A DNA stretch of 64,000 nt from Mariniphaga sp963747515. Its GTDB lineage: Bacteria > Bacteroidota > Bacteroidia > Bacteroidales > Prolixibacteraceae. The notes under the pieces were generated by a model. It worked only from the letters and a program-made list of their open reading frames with translations, had not been told where the DNA came from and ran no database searches. Positions 37,653 through 48,246 of this stretch are shown piece after piece (position 1 is the first letter of the stretch; each line of letters opens with the position of its first letter). The stretch spans positions 930,001 through 994,000 of the forward strand of contig CAVVFN010000003.1 of the NCBI GenBank assembly GCA_963747515.1, read 5' to 3'. A program made the translations under genes and the position numbers.

Positions 37653-39926
37653 CTAATGGATTTCATAAATACCATTTTTCAATAATCCCATTTTATAAAA
37701 TTCAATTTGTTGTATACCCAAGGTAAATGCAGGTGAATTTTCTTTTAGTTGAAAATTTTCTTTCTCAAAACCTTCAAATAATGGGTTTTCAGCAAGGCTA
37801 TTTTTCTCAACTCCCTGCTCTCTAAGCTCATTCAGCTGCTCCTGGCTGCTGTGCGGCATTCCTGTTTCAAAATACATGTTGTAATCGATATCGTAATCGG
37901 TAATTTTCGGAAATTCAGTCAACGATTCAAGTAAACGGCTGCTGGCACCAAATCTCATAAATGGCATAGCCCCTCCTGCTGACTGAAAACAGATATTATG
38001 TTTTGCGATCCCGCCTTTTATAGGCCCCCAAGCTCCAATAAAGATAAAGGCAAGAGGACTGTGTTTTTCTCCATCAACCATTTCAGTTGGAATATAGTCA
38101 ATAACAAAATTGTTGGTGATGGTGGCATCGTATTTGGCAATAATACCTCCTCTTGCAAATTTATATATGATATTATCAGAAAAAGTAATATCCTTTGCAT
38201 AATCATCAGAGCGAAGTGAAGCCTGGCGATGCGGGGAAAAATTATGATGCACATAATTTTTTCGTACAACATTATTCCATCCTGTACCCGAAAGATAGAT
38301 AGCATTTCCATCGTCCATCTCTTCCATTACATGATGGATTTCATTATATTCGATTATATTATCAGCAGCAAATAAATAGGGGAACAGAGTATCCCAATCG
38401 TTTAGATGTGCAGAATACCTGTTCCATTCGGGATTTACTACATCTTTCACTTCCTCCCATCGTACAGTACCGGTTAATTCCCTTCTGTTGCCCATCAGCT
38501 TGACATTAAAGAACTGTGGACGGGGACCGCTGATTACAATTCCGGTATATGGAATATGATGAATTAAATTATGAGCAATAAGATTGCTTCCACTTTGCCA
38601 GACAAAAAGTGCTGGCGAATGCAGATAAGATTCTCCACCATCATGAATTTCATTATTTATAATCTGATTATTTTTATTGACATCTTTTTTTCCTGGGCCA
38701 TAACCGGCCAGCAGAATTGGGGTGCCTCCTAAATATTTAAATTCACTGTTGATAATTTTATTGTTTTGGCTGTACAAATCAAACCTGACGCCACCTCCTC
38801 CGCTGGAAATAAATCTGCATTGGTCAATAATGCAATTTTCTGAACCTACAAACCTTACCAATGCATCCGATTTGTTGTAAAAAGCCCAGTCGTGCTGAAT
38901 GCCAATGTCCCCTTTTTTCATTGTATCCCTGTCTCCATGAGAAAAGGTGATTCCTCTAAAGGTGATATTTTTAATAAGAATTCCTTCCTCATCGTTACCT
39001 TCAAGCCTTATTATTTCCTTACTCAAAGGGTAGTATATATTTAAAGGTTCTTCTTCTTCCGGCCAATAATAAATCTTATTTTCCAGCGAATTTATCACCC
39101 ATTCTCCTGGTTCATCAAGGTAGTCAACTGCATTTAAAACCCTTAAGTTAGGATTTGCATCATCGCCCGATCCCGATAGCTTTGTAATGAAATAGGTAGC
39201 AGGAACAGTTGTATAGGCAGTATTATTTTCATAATCAATTGAATCTAAGGGCAAAATATTAGATACCCATCCATAGTGAGGCCTGACAACAACTTCTATA
39301 TCTGTTATATTTTCCCAATCCCGAAGTGAATTTTCGGAAAAAATGAATTTGCTGTAGGGTTCAGGAGTATCATAGTTGGCTCCCATAAAATCATCCTTTG
39401 AAACATTCATTTCATCTGGTTCTGCGGTAGACATATGACCTGAAATTGAATTCTGCAGAGAAATGGTATCTTTTCCCAGGAATCGTGCTATTGTATTGGG
39501 ATTTCCTTCAGGAATTTTTGTGACCCAAACTTTTCCCTGAGCCACATCAGGTAAATTCGATATGGAATTTTCTACTTTCTGCCATCCTGTTAAAATTTTA
39601 CCAGCACTAAAAACAGGAATTTCACTTTCGAAGGCAGAAATAAGGATTGTATTATTTCCTTTACCAAATTCTTCTCCAAAAACTACACTTTTATCAAAAA
39701 AGTAGGTGCCTCCCCTTAAATAAACTTTAATTTCCTGATTCTCGAGCCCATCAGCAATTAATTGTCCAATAACCTCTTTTGCTTTTTCCAAACTCTTAAA
39801 AGGTTTGGATTCTGTTCCTTCATTTTTATCGTTTCCCGATGGTGACAGATAATATATATTTTTATCCATACTGCAGGAATAAAAAAACAGCATAGTAAGC
39901 AAACCTATAAATAATTTCAGTCTCAT
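37653..39926 (-). CDS. GH141-like beta-helix lipoprotein
   Basis: A 757-residue lipoprotein (lipobox FYSC at about residue 18). The N-terminal module has YYLSPSGNDKNEGT, VYLRGGTYFF and VVRPHYGWVSNILPLDS, then PGEWVINSLENKIYYWPEEE, and the C-terminal two thirds are beta-helix rungs (NNEIHDGGESYLHSPALFVW, TGIVISGPRPQFF). It is a close paralogue of the genes at 45988 and 25862; the 45988 copy is the nearer one (shared SGSGDNANPNL-type loop, VDGEKHSP). GH141-like glycosidase by fold; activity unproven. The gap to the next gene, at 39968, is 41 bases. Confidence 0.78.
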   Translation of the reverse strand: MRLKLFIGLLTMLFFYSCSMDKNIYYLSPSGNDKNEGTESKPFKSLEKAKEVIGQLIADGLENQEIKVYLRGGTYFFDKSVVFGEEFGKGNNTILISAFESEIPVFSAGKILTGWQKVENSISNLPDVAQGKVWVTKIPEGNPNTIARFLGKDTISLQNSISGHMSTAEPDEMNVSKDDFMGANYDTPEPYSKFIFSENSLRDWENITDIEVVVRPHYGWVSNILPLDSIDYENNTAYTTVPATYFITKLSGSGDDANPNLRVLNAVDYLDEPGEWVINSLENKIYYWPEEEEPLNIYYPLSKEIIRLEGNDEEGILIKNITFRGITFSHGDRDTMKKGDIGIQHDWAFYNKSDALVRFVGSENCIIDQCRFISSGGGGVRFDLYSQNNKIINSEFKYLGGTPILLAGYGPGKKDVNKNNQIINNEIHDGGESYLHSPALFVWQSGSNLIAHNLIHHIPYTGIVISGPRPQFFNVKLMGNRRELTGTVRWEEVKDVVNPEWNRYSAHLNDWDTLFPYLFAADNIIEYNEIHHVMEEMDDGNAIYLSGTGWNNVVRKNYVHHNFSPHRQASLRSDDYAKDITFSDNIIYKFARGGIIAKYDATITNNFVIDYIPTEMVDGEKHSPLAFIFIGAWGPIKGGIAKHNICFQSAGGAMPFMRFGASSRLLESLTEFPKITDYDIDYNMYFETGMPHSSQEQLNELREQGVEKNSLAENPLFEGFEKENFQLKENSPAFTLGIQQIEFYKMGLLKNGIYEIH

Positions 39927-39967
39927 TTGTTTTTATTTAATTTTTTAAAAAATGCAATTTGAATAAT

Positions 39968-42196
39968 TTAGGGTAATTCAAGAAAATGAGTTATTTCATT
40001 AATGGATGGCTCCTTTTCAGTAACAACAATTCTCATATTTTCCTGAATGCCCGAAGCTTTAAATACCTCTTTTAGAAAATTCTGATAACTTCCCAAAACT
40101 TCTGGAGAGACCACTTCCCCTTTTGCTGAAACCGGATTAAAAACTATAAGTTTCTGAGGTGCCAGTAAAGCTTGCAGGAAATTCAAATCGTAATGAAGAA
40201 TAGCCTCCGTAACAGATGTCCATAAATATTTAGGATTATAATACTGTGTAGTGGCTACATCTTCAAAAGAAATCAACGGATTAACCAATATGGTTTTTTG
40301 AATTTTCTTACTGAAAACTGCATAATGTAAATAAGAAGAACATGTTTCATCTTTCACAACTGAAGTTATTTTGCCGGGAACAATATCTGTAAGGGTAGCA
40401 ATATGTTTAAACAAAACATCTAAATCGCTCGCCTGCATACCCGCAATACTTTTTCCTGCTAAATTTGCTGCAATCCAAATATTTAAAGAATAATCCTGTA
40501 CATATGAATCTCCTTTAAATGTTTTATTTTGCAATTCACCATTTCCGATAAGATCCGGCGCAAAAATGGTAAATCCCATTTCAAGATACCTGGTAATTTC
40601 CTGCTCATTATTTAGCAATCCGTCCTTTCCTGAAGCATCAAGATATAAAAGCAGTGGTCTTTTTTCATTGATATATGGTTTTATCAAAATAAAAGGAATT
40701 GGATAATCAAAATCTTCTCCCTGTATAAAATATTTTTCAATTTTATAATTTTCTCTTTCTGATTTTCCTGTATAAACCACTGACTTAATTTGTCGGGTAG
40801 AATCATAACCCGAGAGTTCGTAAACCTTAGATAAGATTTTATTTCTGTATGTCAGGAGTTCCTTTGGATTTTTTACAACTCTGCTTTTAACGGCAGCAAG
40901 GGCTTTTTCTTTATTAAAATCATAAAGAGTTTTACTATTGTAAGAGGTTGATGTTTGTCCGGTTGGGGTAACAATTAATTCTTCTTCCCTGAAGTAGTTT
41001 ACTTTCAAATCCTTATTACTTCCAGGCAAATCCAGTTCTTTCTGAAAGAAGCTGTACATTCCTTCCCTGTTATCTTTCTTTGAACCATGAACCCCATCTG
41101 CTTCAATCATATGAATATTATCAGCATATCCTAAAGTTTTGAATATTTCTTTTGCTTTATGAAAAGTTTCACGCGCACCCTGAATACTAAAAAAATCTTG
41201 TGTAGTAGAAATAATCATTGTAGGTTTTGGTGCCCTCATGGCTAAAAAATCAACATGTTCAAAGCCTTTCAATAAACCTTTATAAAGATTCTGCTCTGCA
41301 TCCTGGGGACCAATGGATTCAAAGAGTCTATGGTAGCTGGTAATATAAGATTCCGGGGCAGCAGCATGAATCCTGTCGTCATAGGCAGATACAAATGCAG
41401 TTTGAGTTCCGCCACCAGATACTCCTGTCATACCTATTCTTTGAGCATCTACTTCCTTTCTTGAGAGTAAAAAATCTACAGCTCTAACGCCATCCCAAAT
41501 AAAATAATCACTGATTGAATTTCCAGTCAACAAACTTTGGGCACCAGCATAGGAATGCTCAAAAGTAGTACCTCCAATAAAGGATTTATTTGATGAAGTA
41601 TCAAAATATTGAACCCGCTCACCTTGTCCTATTGGATCATAGGTAAAAACAACAAATCCTTTTTTAACCAGATTCAATGTACTGTTCTGGTATACATCTC
41701 TTCGAAAAGCAGCCTGTGAATGGCCTGTTGGAACGATTACTGCAGGAAGCTTTTCCTGCATTCTTTTTTTTGGTATCATCAGGCAACCAGTAACATAGAA
41801 CCCTGGCAGAGATTCGAACACGATCTTTTCAACTGTAAAATCTTCCCGCTCTATAGTTCCTGTGATGATGGGATTGAGTGGAGTCTTTTCAAAACTGCTT
41901 AGGCTTTTTGAAAAAGACTTTCTTAAAGATTCAATATATGTAATCCATTCACTTTGTGTCTGCAGCTCAGAAACCTTCTTTTGTCTTTCTTCAAGTAAAT
42001 CTTCAGCAAAAGTTGCAACTTGATTGTATAGGGCACTTGAATGATTTGAATATTTCATCCAAATATCAGGATTACTTTGATATGTTTCTAACACAGAAAG
42101 GTTACTTTCCTGTCCTTTTAATTCATAAGAAAACAACAATATTACCATCCATAATAAGAAAAGAATGTATCTTGCATTTTTTATTCTTAACACCAT
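39968..42196 (-). CDS. Two-domain alpha/beta hydrolase, divergent esterase
   Basis: A 742-residue exported protein (signal ends ELKGQ). The first alpha/beta hydrolase domain (about residues 100-370) has the nucleophile elbow TGVSGGG (Ser260), an acid candidate in TTQDFF and the His in ADGVHGSK. The second domain (about 430-742) keeps the fold but its elbow region reads VVKDETCSSY without a G-x-S-x-G motif, so it is probably structural. It is a distant relative of the duplicated esterases at 30136 and 34967 but lacks their N-terminal beta domain. The role is probably deesterification of the target glycan. The upstream truncated gene stops 4 bases before this start. Confidence 0.8.
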   Translation of the reverse strand: MVLRIKNARYILFLLWMVILLFSYELKGQESNLSVLETYQSNPDIWMKYSNHSSALYNQVATFAEDLLEERQKKVSELQTQSEWITYIESLRKSFSKSLSSFEKTPLNPIITGTIEREDFTVEKIVFESLPGFYVTGCLMIPKKRMQEKLPAVIVPTGHSQAAFRRDVYQNSTLNLVKKGFVVFTYDPIGQGERVQYFDTSSNKSFIGGTTFEHSYAGAQSLLTGNSISDYFIWDGVRAVDFLLSRKEVDAQRIGMTGVSGGGTQTAFVSAYDDRIHAAAPESYITSYHRLFESIGPQDAEQNLYKGLLKGFEHVDFLAMRAPKPTMIISTTQDFFSIQGARETFHKAKEIFKTLGYADNIHMIEADGVHGSKKDNREGMYSFFQKELDLPGSNKDLKVNYFREEELIVTPTGQTSTSYNSKTLYDFNKEKALAAVKSRVVKNPKELLTYRNKILSKVYELSGYDSTRQIKSVVYTGKSERENYKIEKYFIQGEDFDYPIPFILIKPYINEKRPLLLYLDASGKDGLLNNEQEITRYLEMGFTIFAPDLIGNGELQNKTFKGDSYVQDYSLNIWIAANLAGKSIAGMQASDLDVLFKHIATLTDIVPGKITSVVKDETCSSYLHYAVFSKKIQKTILVNPLISFEDVATTQYYNPKYLWTSVTEAILHYDLNFLQALLAPQKLIVFNPVSAKGEVVSPEVLGSYQNFLKEVFKASGIQENMRIVVTEKEPSINEITHFLELP

Positions 42197-42200
42197 TTTA

Positions 42201-42809
42201 TTAATTTTTAAAATTCAGCAGCTCCCATATTTTACCATTTGAATGCCCTTTTATTCTATTCCGGCTAATAGTCCAGTTGTTGTTTTTAATAACCATTTCG
42301 GCACCAGTCCAATCAGGAGTATTGGGTAATTCCCTGTCAATAACAGAAGCAATGCTGTCTACTTTTTCATAACTCAAAAAACCCGTATTTGGATATCTTC
42401 CCATGTGCTGAATGTGGCCATTAATCACTAAAAGATTAACGTCATTTATGAATTTAAAATGGCATTTATAAATTCCACCGCCACTGTATTCCCAATTTTT
42501 TAATTCTATCAACCCACTTACAGCTGGTTTATTTCCAGAGCCATATGCTCCAAAAACTAAAGGTTTATCAGGTGTTCCGGAAGAGTTTACCACAATGGAA
42601 CCAAACCATTCATCACCTCTGTTAAATAATATCCGATCCCCCGGAAGTGGTGAAAAACCATTTACTTTTTCCAACGTCTTCCACGACTGGCCGGGACTGG
42701 TGCATGAATTGGCATCATTGCCCGCATTACTCACATAGTAGGTGGCTGCCCGGCTGGAAAAAGTTACAAAAACAGGAAACAGTATTAAAAAACAAATTTT
42801 TAAATACAT
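42201..42809 (-). pseudogene. N-terminal fragment of a secreted beta-helix protein
   Basis: A 202-residue reading frame with a signal peptide (SSRA/ATYYVSN) and the start typical of long secreted beta-helix proteins: VSNAGNDANSCTSPGQSW, DRILFNRGDEWFGSI, GRYPNTGFLSYE, TPDWTGAEMVIKNNNWTISR. Intact relatives continue for several hundred residues through the beta-helix and usually end in a T9SS domain. Here it stops after KIWELLNFKN, 4 bases before the next start, so the body has been deleted. It may still be translated as a small secreted protein. Confidence 0.62.
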
Positions 42810-42829
42810 CCTCGTTTAATCTTTCTTAA

Positions 42830-44299
42830 TTAATCAAGCAGTTCAAATTTGAGCACAAATCCCGGAACATTAGATTTATTACCTGAAGGCACTACTACTT
42901 CAATTCTATCATCCACCGCTTTCCAGTTTAAGGAATTATTCATTCCCAATAGCTTGACGCTTTTTATTTTATCTTTACTATTATATAATGATTTAATTCT
43001 TACCTGATTATTCACCGGTTCAACTAAAGACATTGCATATACAAAATTATCCTTTGCAGTAAACCAAAAATCTTCAGAAGTAAGCCTGGTAGTGAACCCC
43101 TGATTTTTTCTTTCTTCTGTGCCTCCTCTCGGAATTAAGGTTTTACCTTCCTTCATAGTAGTCCATCTTTTGGTTCCATAAATTGCCTCTCCATTTATTT
43201 TCATCCATTCTCCCACTTGTCTCAATACCTTTACACTTTCCTCAGGAATGACACCTTTCCCGTCCGGGCCCACATTCAACAGGTAATTTCCTCCTTTACT
43301 GGCAAGCTCTACGATCCAGATTAAAAGCTCATCGAGCGTTTTCCAGTCCTTATCATAGCTTTTGTAGCCCCATGTATTATTTAAAGTTGCAGGACTCTCC
43401 CATGTTCTGTAGGGACCAAAATTTTCTGGCGAAATCTGATTATCCCCACCTGTGGCAAAATCCCCAAAACCATTTCCCACACGGCTATTTATTAAAGCTT
43501 GAGGTTGATAATTATAAGCAAGTTTATAAAATTCAAAACTTTGCTGACGGTTCATAAATCTTGGATAATCGTACCATATTTCCACCAGATTCGGAAATTT
43601 AGTAAGAATTTCTTTCATTTGAGGTTTTGCTTTTTTCTCAAGATATTCTTCATATGAAACTGGTGCAGGATCCCAAAGATTTGCAGCTCGGGTCTCTTTT
43701 GGTTTATCAGGATTAGCCTTATTGTATTGAGCATTCCCCGAATCACCACCATCCAGCCAATCAATTGAATGAGAATAGTACAACCCCAACCGGATATCCT
43801 GTTTCTTACAGGCATTGTATAATTCCTCAATAGGATCGCGTTTAAAAGGAGTATAATCGTGGATATTGTATTCAGAAACATCTGAATCATACATAGCAAA
43901 ACCATCATGGTGTTTTGTCATCGCAACAATATATCTCATTCCCGCATCTTTAGCAACTTTCACCCATTTCTCAGCATCAAAATCAACCGGATTGAAAGTT
44001 TTAGCAACTTCCAAATATCTTGCACGGGGAATACGGGCACTGTACATTATCCATTCACCAATGGTAGCCTGATGTCCGGCCCTGTCGGAATCAATATGTT
44101 CACCATCCCAGATACCTCCTAATTTTGAATAAACCCCCCAATGAATAAACATCCCAAATTTCAAATCGTTGAATTCTTCAAACATTCGGTCTTTTGATGC
44201 TTGCATTTTCGACCATTCTTTTGATATCTCATCGTTTTCCTGTGCGTTAACAACCCCAACTGCTACAAGACCTATCATCAATATTAATATTTTTCTCAT
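42830..44299 (-). CDS. Alpha-L-fucosidase, GH29 (second copy)
   Basis: A 489-residue exported protein with signal peptide ending VVNAQ. The barrel has NDLKFGMFIHWGVYS, MTKHHDGFAMYDS and the nucleophile segment LVEIWYDYPRF (Asp244). GGNYLLNVGPDGKG closes it, followed by a short C-terminal beta-sandwich. It is clearly different from the 583-residue GH29 at 28213 (shorter C-terminus, W-Y-D rather than W-F-D), so the two probably attack different fucosyl linkages or positions. It lies between the truncated beta-helix gene and a Tat-exported GH28. Confidence 0.9.
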   Translation of the reverse strand: MRKILILMIGLVAVGVVNAQENDEISKEWSKMQASKDRMFEEFNDLKFGMFIHWGVYSKLGGIWDGEHIDSDRAGHQATIGEWIMYSARIPRARYLEVAKTFNPVDFDAEKWVKVAKDAGMRYIVAMTKHHDGFAMYDSDVSEYNIHDYTPFKRDPIEELYNACKKQDIRLGLYYSHSIDWLDGGDSGNAQYNKANPDKPKETRAANLWDPAPVSYEEYLEKKAKPQMKEILTKFPNLVEIWYDYPRFMNRQQSFEFYKLAYNYQPQALINSRVGNGFGDFATGGDNQISPENFGPYRTWESPATLNNTWGYKSYDKDWKTLDELLIWIVELASKGGNYLLNVGPDGKGVIPEESVKVLRQVGEWMKINGEAIYGTKRWTTMKEGKTLIPRGGTEERKNQGFTTRLTSEDFWFTAKDNFVYAMSLVEPVNNQVRIKSLYNSKDKIKSVKLLGMNNSLNWKAVDDRIEVVVPSGNKSNVPGFVLKFELLD

Positions 44300-44340
44300 G
44301 ATTTATTAGTTTAATAATCTCTATCTAAATTAAAAGCCAT

Positions 44341-45978
44341 TCATTTTTCTTTCTTTTTAAAAGCTGCCGGCATTCTGTTCCCCGATTCGAAAACATTTTT
44401 ATCGGAACCTGAAGCTAGTAATTTCTTTGCACGGCTGAATTCATTTCCGATAATTGAAACACCGCTGGTATTTTCATCTACATGAAGGATTGTTCCTGTT
44501 CCTTCCGGAGCCTTACAGTTATGAATAAATACATCATTCACATTTTTTAATGAAATTACAGAGGAATCTGAATTTAATGTTTGTCTCCCAATAAAGCCAT
44601 CAATATCCAAATCATTTACCCACCAGCAACGTAAAGCACTTCCCAGATTTTCACCTTCTGCGTCTCCCCAATTGAATGTGATATTTCGCAATTTTAAATC
44701 ATCCACATAACGGCAAAAGATGTCAATGGGGGCAGTATGATGTCCGAATGCGAAAAATGGATCTTCCGGCTGTTCATGCGATTTTTCTTTACGTCCTCCG
44801 GTAAGTTTTACCCGGATGTTTTCAATAGTAACTCCTTCAATATAGGTTTCTTTATTTCCGCTTATAAAAATACTTCCTCCTGTATTCATGGTTATATTGG
44901 AAATAAGTACATTTTTTATATTCCCAAAAGGTGTGTTATTGGTTCGCCGGTGGGACCATAAAAAAATACCCTGACCATGTTTCGTTTTAGTGCTATCGAT
45001 GGTGATGTTGGTAACGGTAACTCCGTCAATCAAACCACCATCCCGCATAATTAGTCCAAAACCACCACCTGAATCATGAATGGTACAATTGGAAAAGGTA
45101 ACGTTTCTAAATTCCCCTAAAGTTTCTGTTCCTATTTTCAATGCAGTTTCTGTTGTAATTAACACACAATTTGTAACCACCACATCACGGCAAATTTTAG
45201 TAGAAGAACGGTCGGTAATTTTTAAAACAATACAATCATCGCCACACTGAATATAACAGTCTGAAATTACTACACGTTTACAACCGTCAGGATTGATTCC
45301 ATCGGTATTGGGTCCATCCTTTTCGTATATTCCATTCAGAATTGATATACCTTGAATAAATACCCTGTCACAATCAATCGGATGAATGGTCCATGAAGGA
45401 CTGTTTTCGATTGTAAAATCCTGAAGTTTAAGATTTTCACATCGAATAAATAAAAACATCCGCTCAGGTCTCCAGTTATTTTCCTTCCACTCCTCAAAAT
45501 TTATCTTTCCCTTCATGTAATCTTCCCAAAAGGATTCTCCATTCCCGTTTATAGTCCCCGTCCCTGTGATGCTTATATTTTTTGCATCCTCAGCATACAC
45601 AAGTGATTCATATCCTTTATAATCGTGTTGATTTTTACTGCCCCAGATTTTTGCTCCCGAAGAAAGATAAATATTTACGTTATCCTTTATTGTAAACGCT
45701 CCTGTATAGAAATCACCGGGAGGAAAATAAACAATTCCACCCCCATTATTACTGCAAACATCAATTACATTTTGAAATGCTTTTGTATTCATTGTTGTGC
45801 CATCACCTGAAACACCATAATCAAAAACATTATATACAGGCAAACCATCTATTGCATTATTAAAATTGCCTGCCTTTGTTTCTTTGACCGGAAACAACGA
45901 ATAACCAGCAAAAACTGTTGCTGCACCACCTATAAATTTCCGACGGTTGATTTGGTTTTTATTTTTCAAATTCATCAT
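44341..45978 (-). CDS. GH28-family glycosidase with Tat signal
   Basis: A 545-residue protein starting with a twin-arginine leader (NRRKFIGGAATVFAGYSLFP), so it is exported folded. The GH28 beta-helix has GDGTTMNTKAFQNVID, SPSWTIHPIDC, NTDGINPDG and CGDDCIVLK. As in the copy at 21762, the canonical G-H-G is replaced, here by TALKIGTE. It is a close paralogue of the 21762 gene throughout (for example GFGLIMRDGGLIDGV in both). GH28 enzymes hydrolyse galacturonosyl linkages by inversion. The gene is 9 bases from the GH141-like gene upstream in transcription and so translationally close. Confidence 0.88.
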   Translation of the reverse strand: MMNLKNKNQINRRKFIGGAATVFAGYSLFPVKETKAGNFNNAIDGLPVYNVFDYGVSGDGTTMNTKAFQNVIDVCSNNGGGIVYFPPGDFYTGAFTIKDNVNIYLSSGAKIWGSKNQHDYKGYESLVYAEDAKNISITGTGTINGNGESFWEDYMKGKINFEEWKENNWRPERMFLFIRCENLKLQDFTIENSPSWTIHPIDCDRVFIQGISILNGIYEKDGPNTDGINPDGCKRVVISDCYIQCGDDCIVLKITDRSSTKICRDVVVTNCVLITTETALKIGTETLGEFRNVTFSNCTIHDSGGGFGLIMRDGGLIDGVTVTNITIDSTKTKHGQGIFLWSHRRTNNTPFGNIKNVLISNITMNTGGSIFISGNKETYIEGVTIENIRVKLTGGRKEKSHEQPEDPFFAFGHHTAPIDIFCRYVDDLKLRNITFNWGDAEGENLGSALRCWWVNDLDIDGFIGRQTLNSDSSVISLKNVNDVFIHNCKAPEGTGTILHVDENTSGVSIIGNEFSRAKKLLASGSDKNVFESGNRMPAAFKKKEK

Positions 45979-45987
45979 CCAATTGAA

Positions 45988-48246
45988 TTAATTTTTCAAC
46001 ACCCCCATATTTTCAAAATCAATCTGTTTTATTCCCAGTTTAAATGCCGGCGAATTGCTTTTCAGCTTAAAGCCTTCTGCTTCAAGTCCTTCAAACAGAG
46101 GATCAGCAACGATGCTTGCCTTGTCCACCCCCTGGCTTCTGTATGATTCAAGTTGTTCTCTGTTGCTATGAGGAACTCCCCTTGCATAATAAATATTTTG
46201 ATCTATATCATAATCGCTAAGTTTTGGAAACTCATCCAATGTGGCCAAAAGATTGGTGTAATACCCAATGCTCAGAAATGGTATGGATTCTCCAGCCGAC
46301 TGATAACATATATTATTCTTTATTATGCCACCTTTTAGCGGTCCCCAGGCAGCAATACGAAGAAAGGAAAAAGGACTGAATTTTTCCCCATCCACCTTTT
46401 CTGTAGGAACATAGTCAATGATATAATTATTAATTATGTAACAGTCATACTTAGTTGTAATGCCGGCTCTGCCAAATTTGTATATTATATTATCTGAAAT
46501 CGTTATGTCTCTTGCATAATCATCGGCACGGATTGCCGTCTGCCGATGTGGAGAAATTGTATTGTGAATGTAATTATTTCTTATTGAATTATTATATCCG
46601 GTACCTGAAAAATAAATTGCATTTCCGTCATCAAGAACTTGCATAACATCATGAATTTCATTATTCTCAATTATATTATCATTGCAAAATAGATAAGGAA
46701 ACATTTTGTCCCAGTCGGTTATATGTCCTGAAGGTTTAACCCAATTTTCAACCCCGGCAATATCAATTCCTTTAGGAAATATTGTTCCTGAAATTTCTCT
46801 TCTGTTTCCCATCCATTTTTTATTAAAAAACTGGGGACGAGGGCCGCTCACAACAATCCCGGAATAGGGCGTATTGTAAATCAAATTATGTGCAATTCTG
46901 TTTCCTCCGGTTTGCCATAAATAAATAGCAGGTGCGTGAAAATAACTTTGTCCGCAATCGTGTATTTCATTGTTGAAAACTTCATTGTTTTGATTAACAT
47001 CTTGCCGACCAGGCCCATAACCTGCCATGACAACTGGAATTCCTCCCAATTGATTCAGTTTACTGTTGTGAATTTTATTTCCCTTGCTGTGCAAATCAAA
47101 ACGTACACCACCTCCCCCACTAATAGTAAATGTGCAATTATCAATGACACAATCTTCGGTATTAACAAATCTTACCAGTGCATCTGACTTATTAAAAAAA
47201 GCCCAATCATGTTGCAGGCCAATATCATCTTCACCCATAGTATCACGATCACCATAAGCAAAAGTAATTCCCTTAAACACAATATTTTTAATAATTTTAT
47301 TGTGTTCTTCATCACCTTCCAGTCTTATTAATTCCTTAGTTAATGGATAATATATTTTCCCTGGCTCATTCTCCTTAGGCCAATAGTATATTTTCCTTTC
47401 GTATGAATTAATAACCCATTCTCCAGGCTCATCTAAAAAATCTATTGCATTTAGCACCTGCAAATTAGGATTTGCATTGTCACCTGAACCAGATAAACGG
47501 GTAATATAATAAGTAGCCGGAATGCTTGTGTGGGCAATATTCTTCTCAAAATCGAGCGACTTTAGAGGCAAAATGTTGGCAACCCATCCGTAATGTGGTC
47601 TTACAATTACTTCAATATCATTTATATTGCTCCACTTCCGGAATGATTTTTCGGGAAAGATAAACGAACTGTATTTCTCCGGATCATCATAATTGGCTCC
47701 CATGGAATCATCTCCTGGAATTTCTGTTTTTTCATCTTCTGCAGTTGTCAATTTCTGAGAAACAGCGTTTACAAGTGATTCCAGATCGGTACCAAGAAAG
47801 CGGGCTGAGGGGTGAGTTATAACAGAGGGAATATCTGCAATCCAAACTTTACCCTTAGCTTTCTCGGGCAGATTGGGAATTTTATCTTCAGCTTTATACC
47901 AGTCCGTTAAAAGCATACCGCCACTGAAAACAGGTTTTTCGTCCTGAAATGCTGAAAAAACTATTGTATTATTTCCTGAACCAAATTCATCACTGCTAAA
48001 TACAACACTCTTATCAAAAAAATAGGTTCCACCTCTAAAATACACCTGAATTTCCTTATTTTCGACACCATCGGCTATAAGCTGGCTTATTGCTTCCTTG
48101 GCTCTTTCCATACTTAAAAAGGGATTATTTACAGTCCCGGAGTTTTCATCATTACCCGTGGGCGATATATAAAGAGTATTTGATTCCTTACTACATGAAC
48201 CAAGTAAAAATACAATTGCCACAACTGCCAATACACATAATTTCAT
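45988..48246 (-). CDS. GH141-like beta-helix lipoprotein
   Basis: The ATG at 48246 gives a lipoprotein signal with the lipobox LLGSC (the frame begins earlier at a TTG). The mature protein has LYISPTGNDENSGT, VYFRGGTYFF, PGEWVINSYERKIYYWP and helix rungs such as NNEIHDCGQSYFHAPAIYLW and SGIVVSGPRPQFF. It is the third of the GH141-like lipoprotein set. Upstream in transcription lies a 274-base AT-rich gap, so a local promoter is possible, and the GH28 at 48530 ends there. Activity unproven. Confidence 0.78.
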   Translation of the reverse strand: MKLCVLAVVAIVFLLGSCSKESNTLYISPTGNDENSGTVNNPFLSMERAKEAISQLIADGVENKEIQVYFRGGTYFFDKSVVFSSDEFGSGNNTIVFSAFQDEKPVFSGGMLLTDWYKAEDKIPNLPEKAKGKVWIADIPSVITHPSARFLGTDLESLVNAVSQKLTTAEDEKTEIPGDDSMGANYDDPEKYSSFIFPEKSFRKWSNINDIEVIVRPHYGWVANILPLKSLDFEKNIAHTSIPATYYITRLSGSGDNANPNLQVLNAIDFLDEPGEWVINSYERKIYYWPKENEPGKIYYPLTKELIRLEGDEEHNKIIKNIVFKGITFAYGDRDTMGEDDIGLQHDWAFFNKSDALVRFVNTEDCVIDNCTFTISGGGGVRFDLHSKGNKIHNSKLNQLGGIPVVMAGYGPGRQDVNQNNEVFNNEIHDCGQSYFHAPAIYLWQTGGNRIAHNLIYNTPYSGIVVSGPRPQFFNKKWMGNRREISGTIFPKGIDIAGVENWVKPSGHITDWDKMFPYLFCNDNIIENNEIHDVMQVLDDGNAIYFSGTGYNNSIRNNYIHNTISPHRQTAIRADDYARDITISDNIIYKFGRAGITTKYDCYIINNYIIDYVPTEKVDGEKFSPFSFLRIAAWGPLKGGIIKNNICYQSAGESIPFLSIGYYTNLLATLDEFPKLSDYDIDQNIYYARGVPHSNREQLESYRSQGVDKASIVADPLFEGLEAEGFKLKSNSPAFKLGIKQIDFENMGVLKN

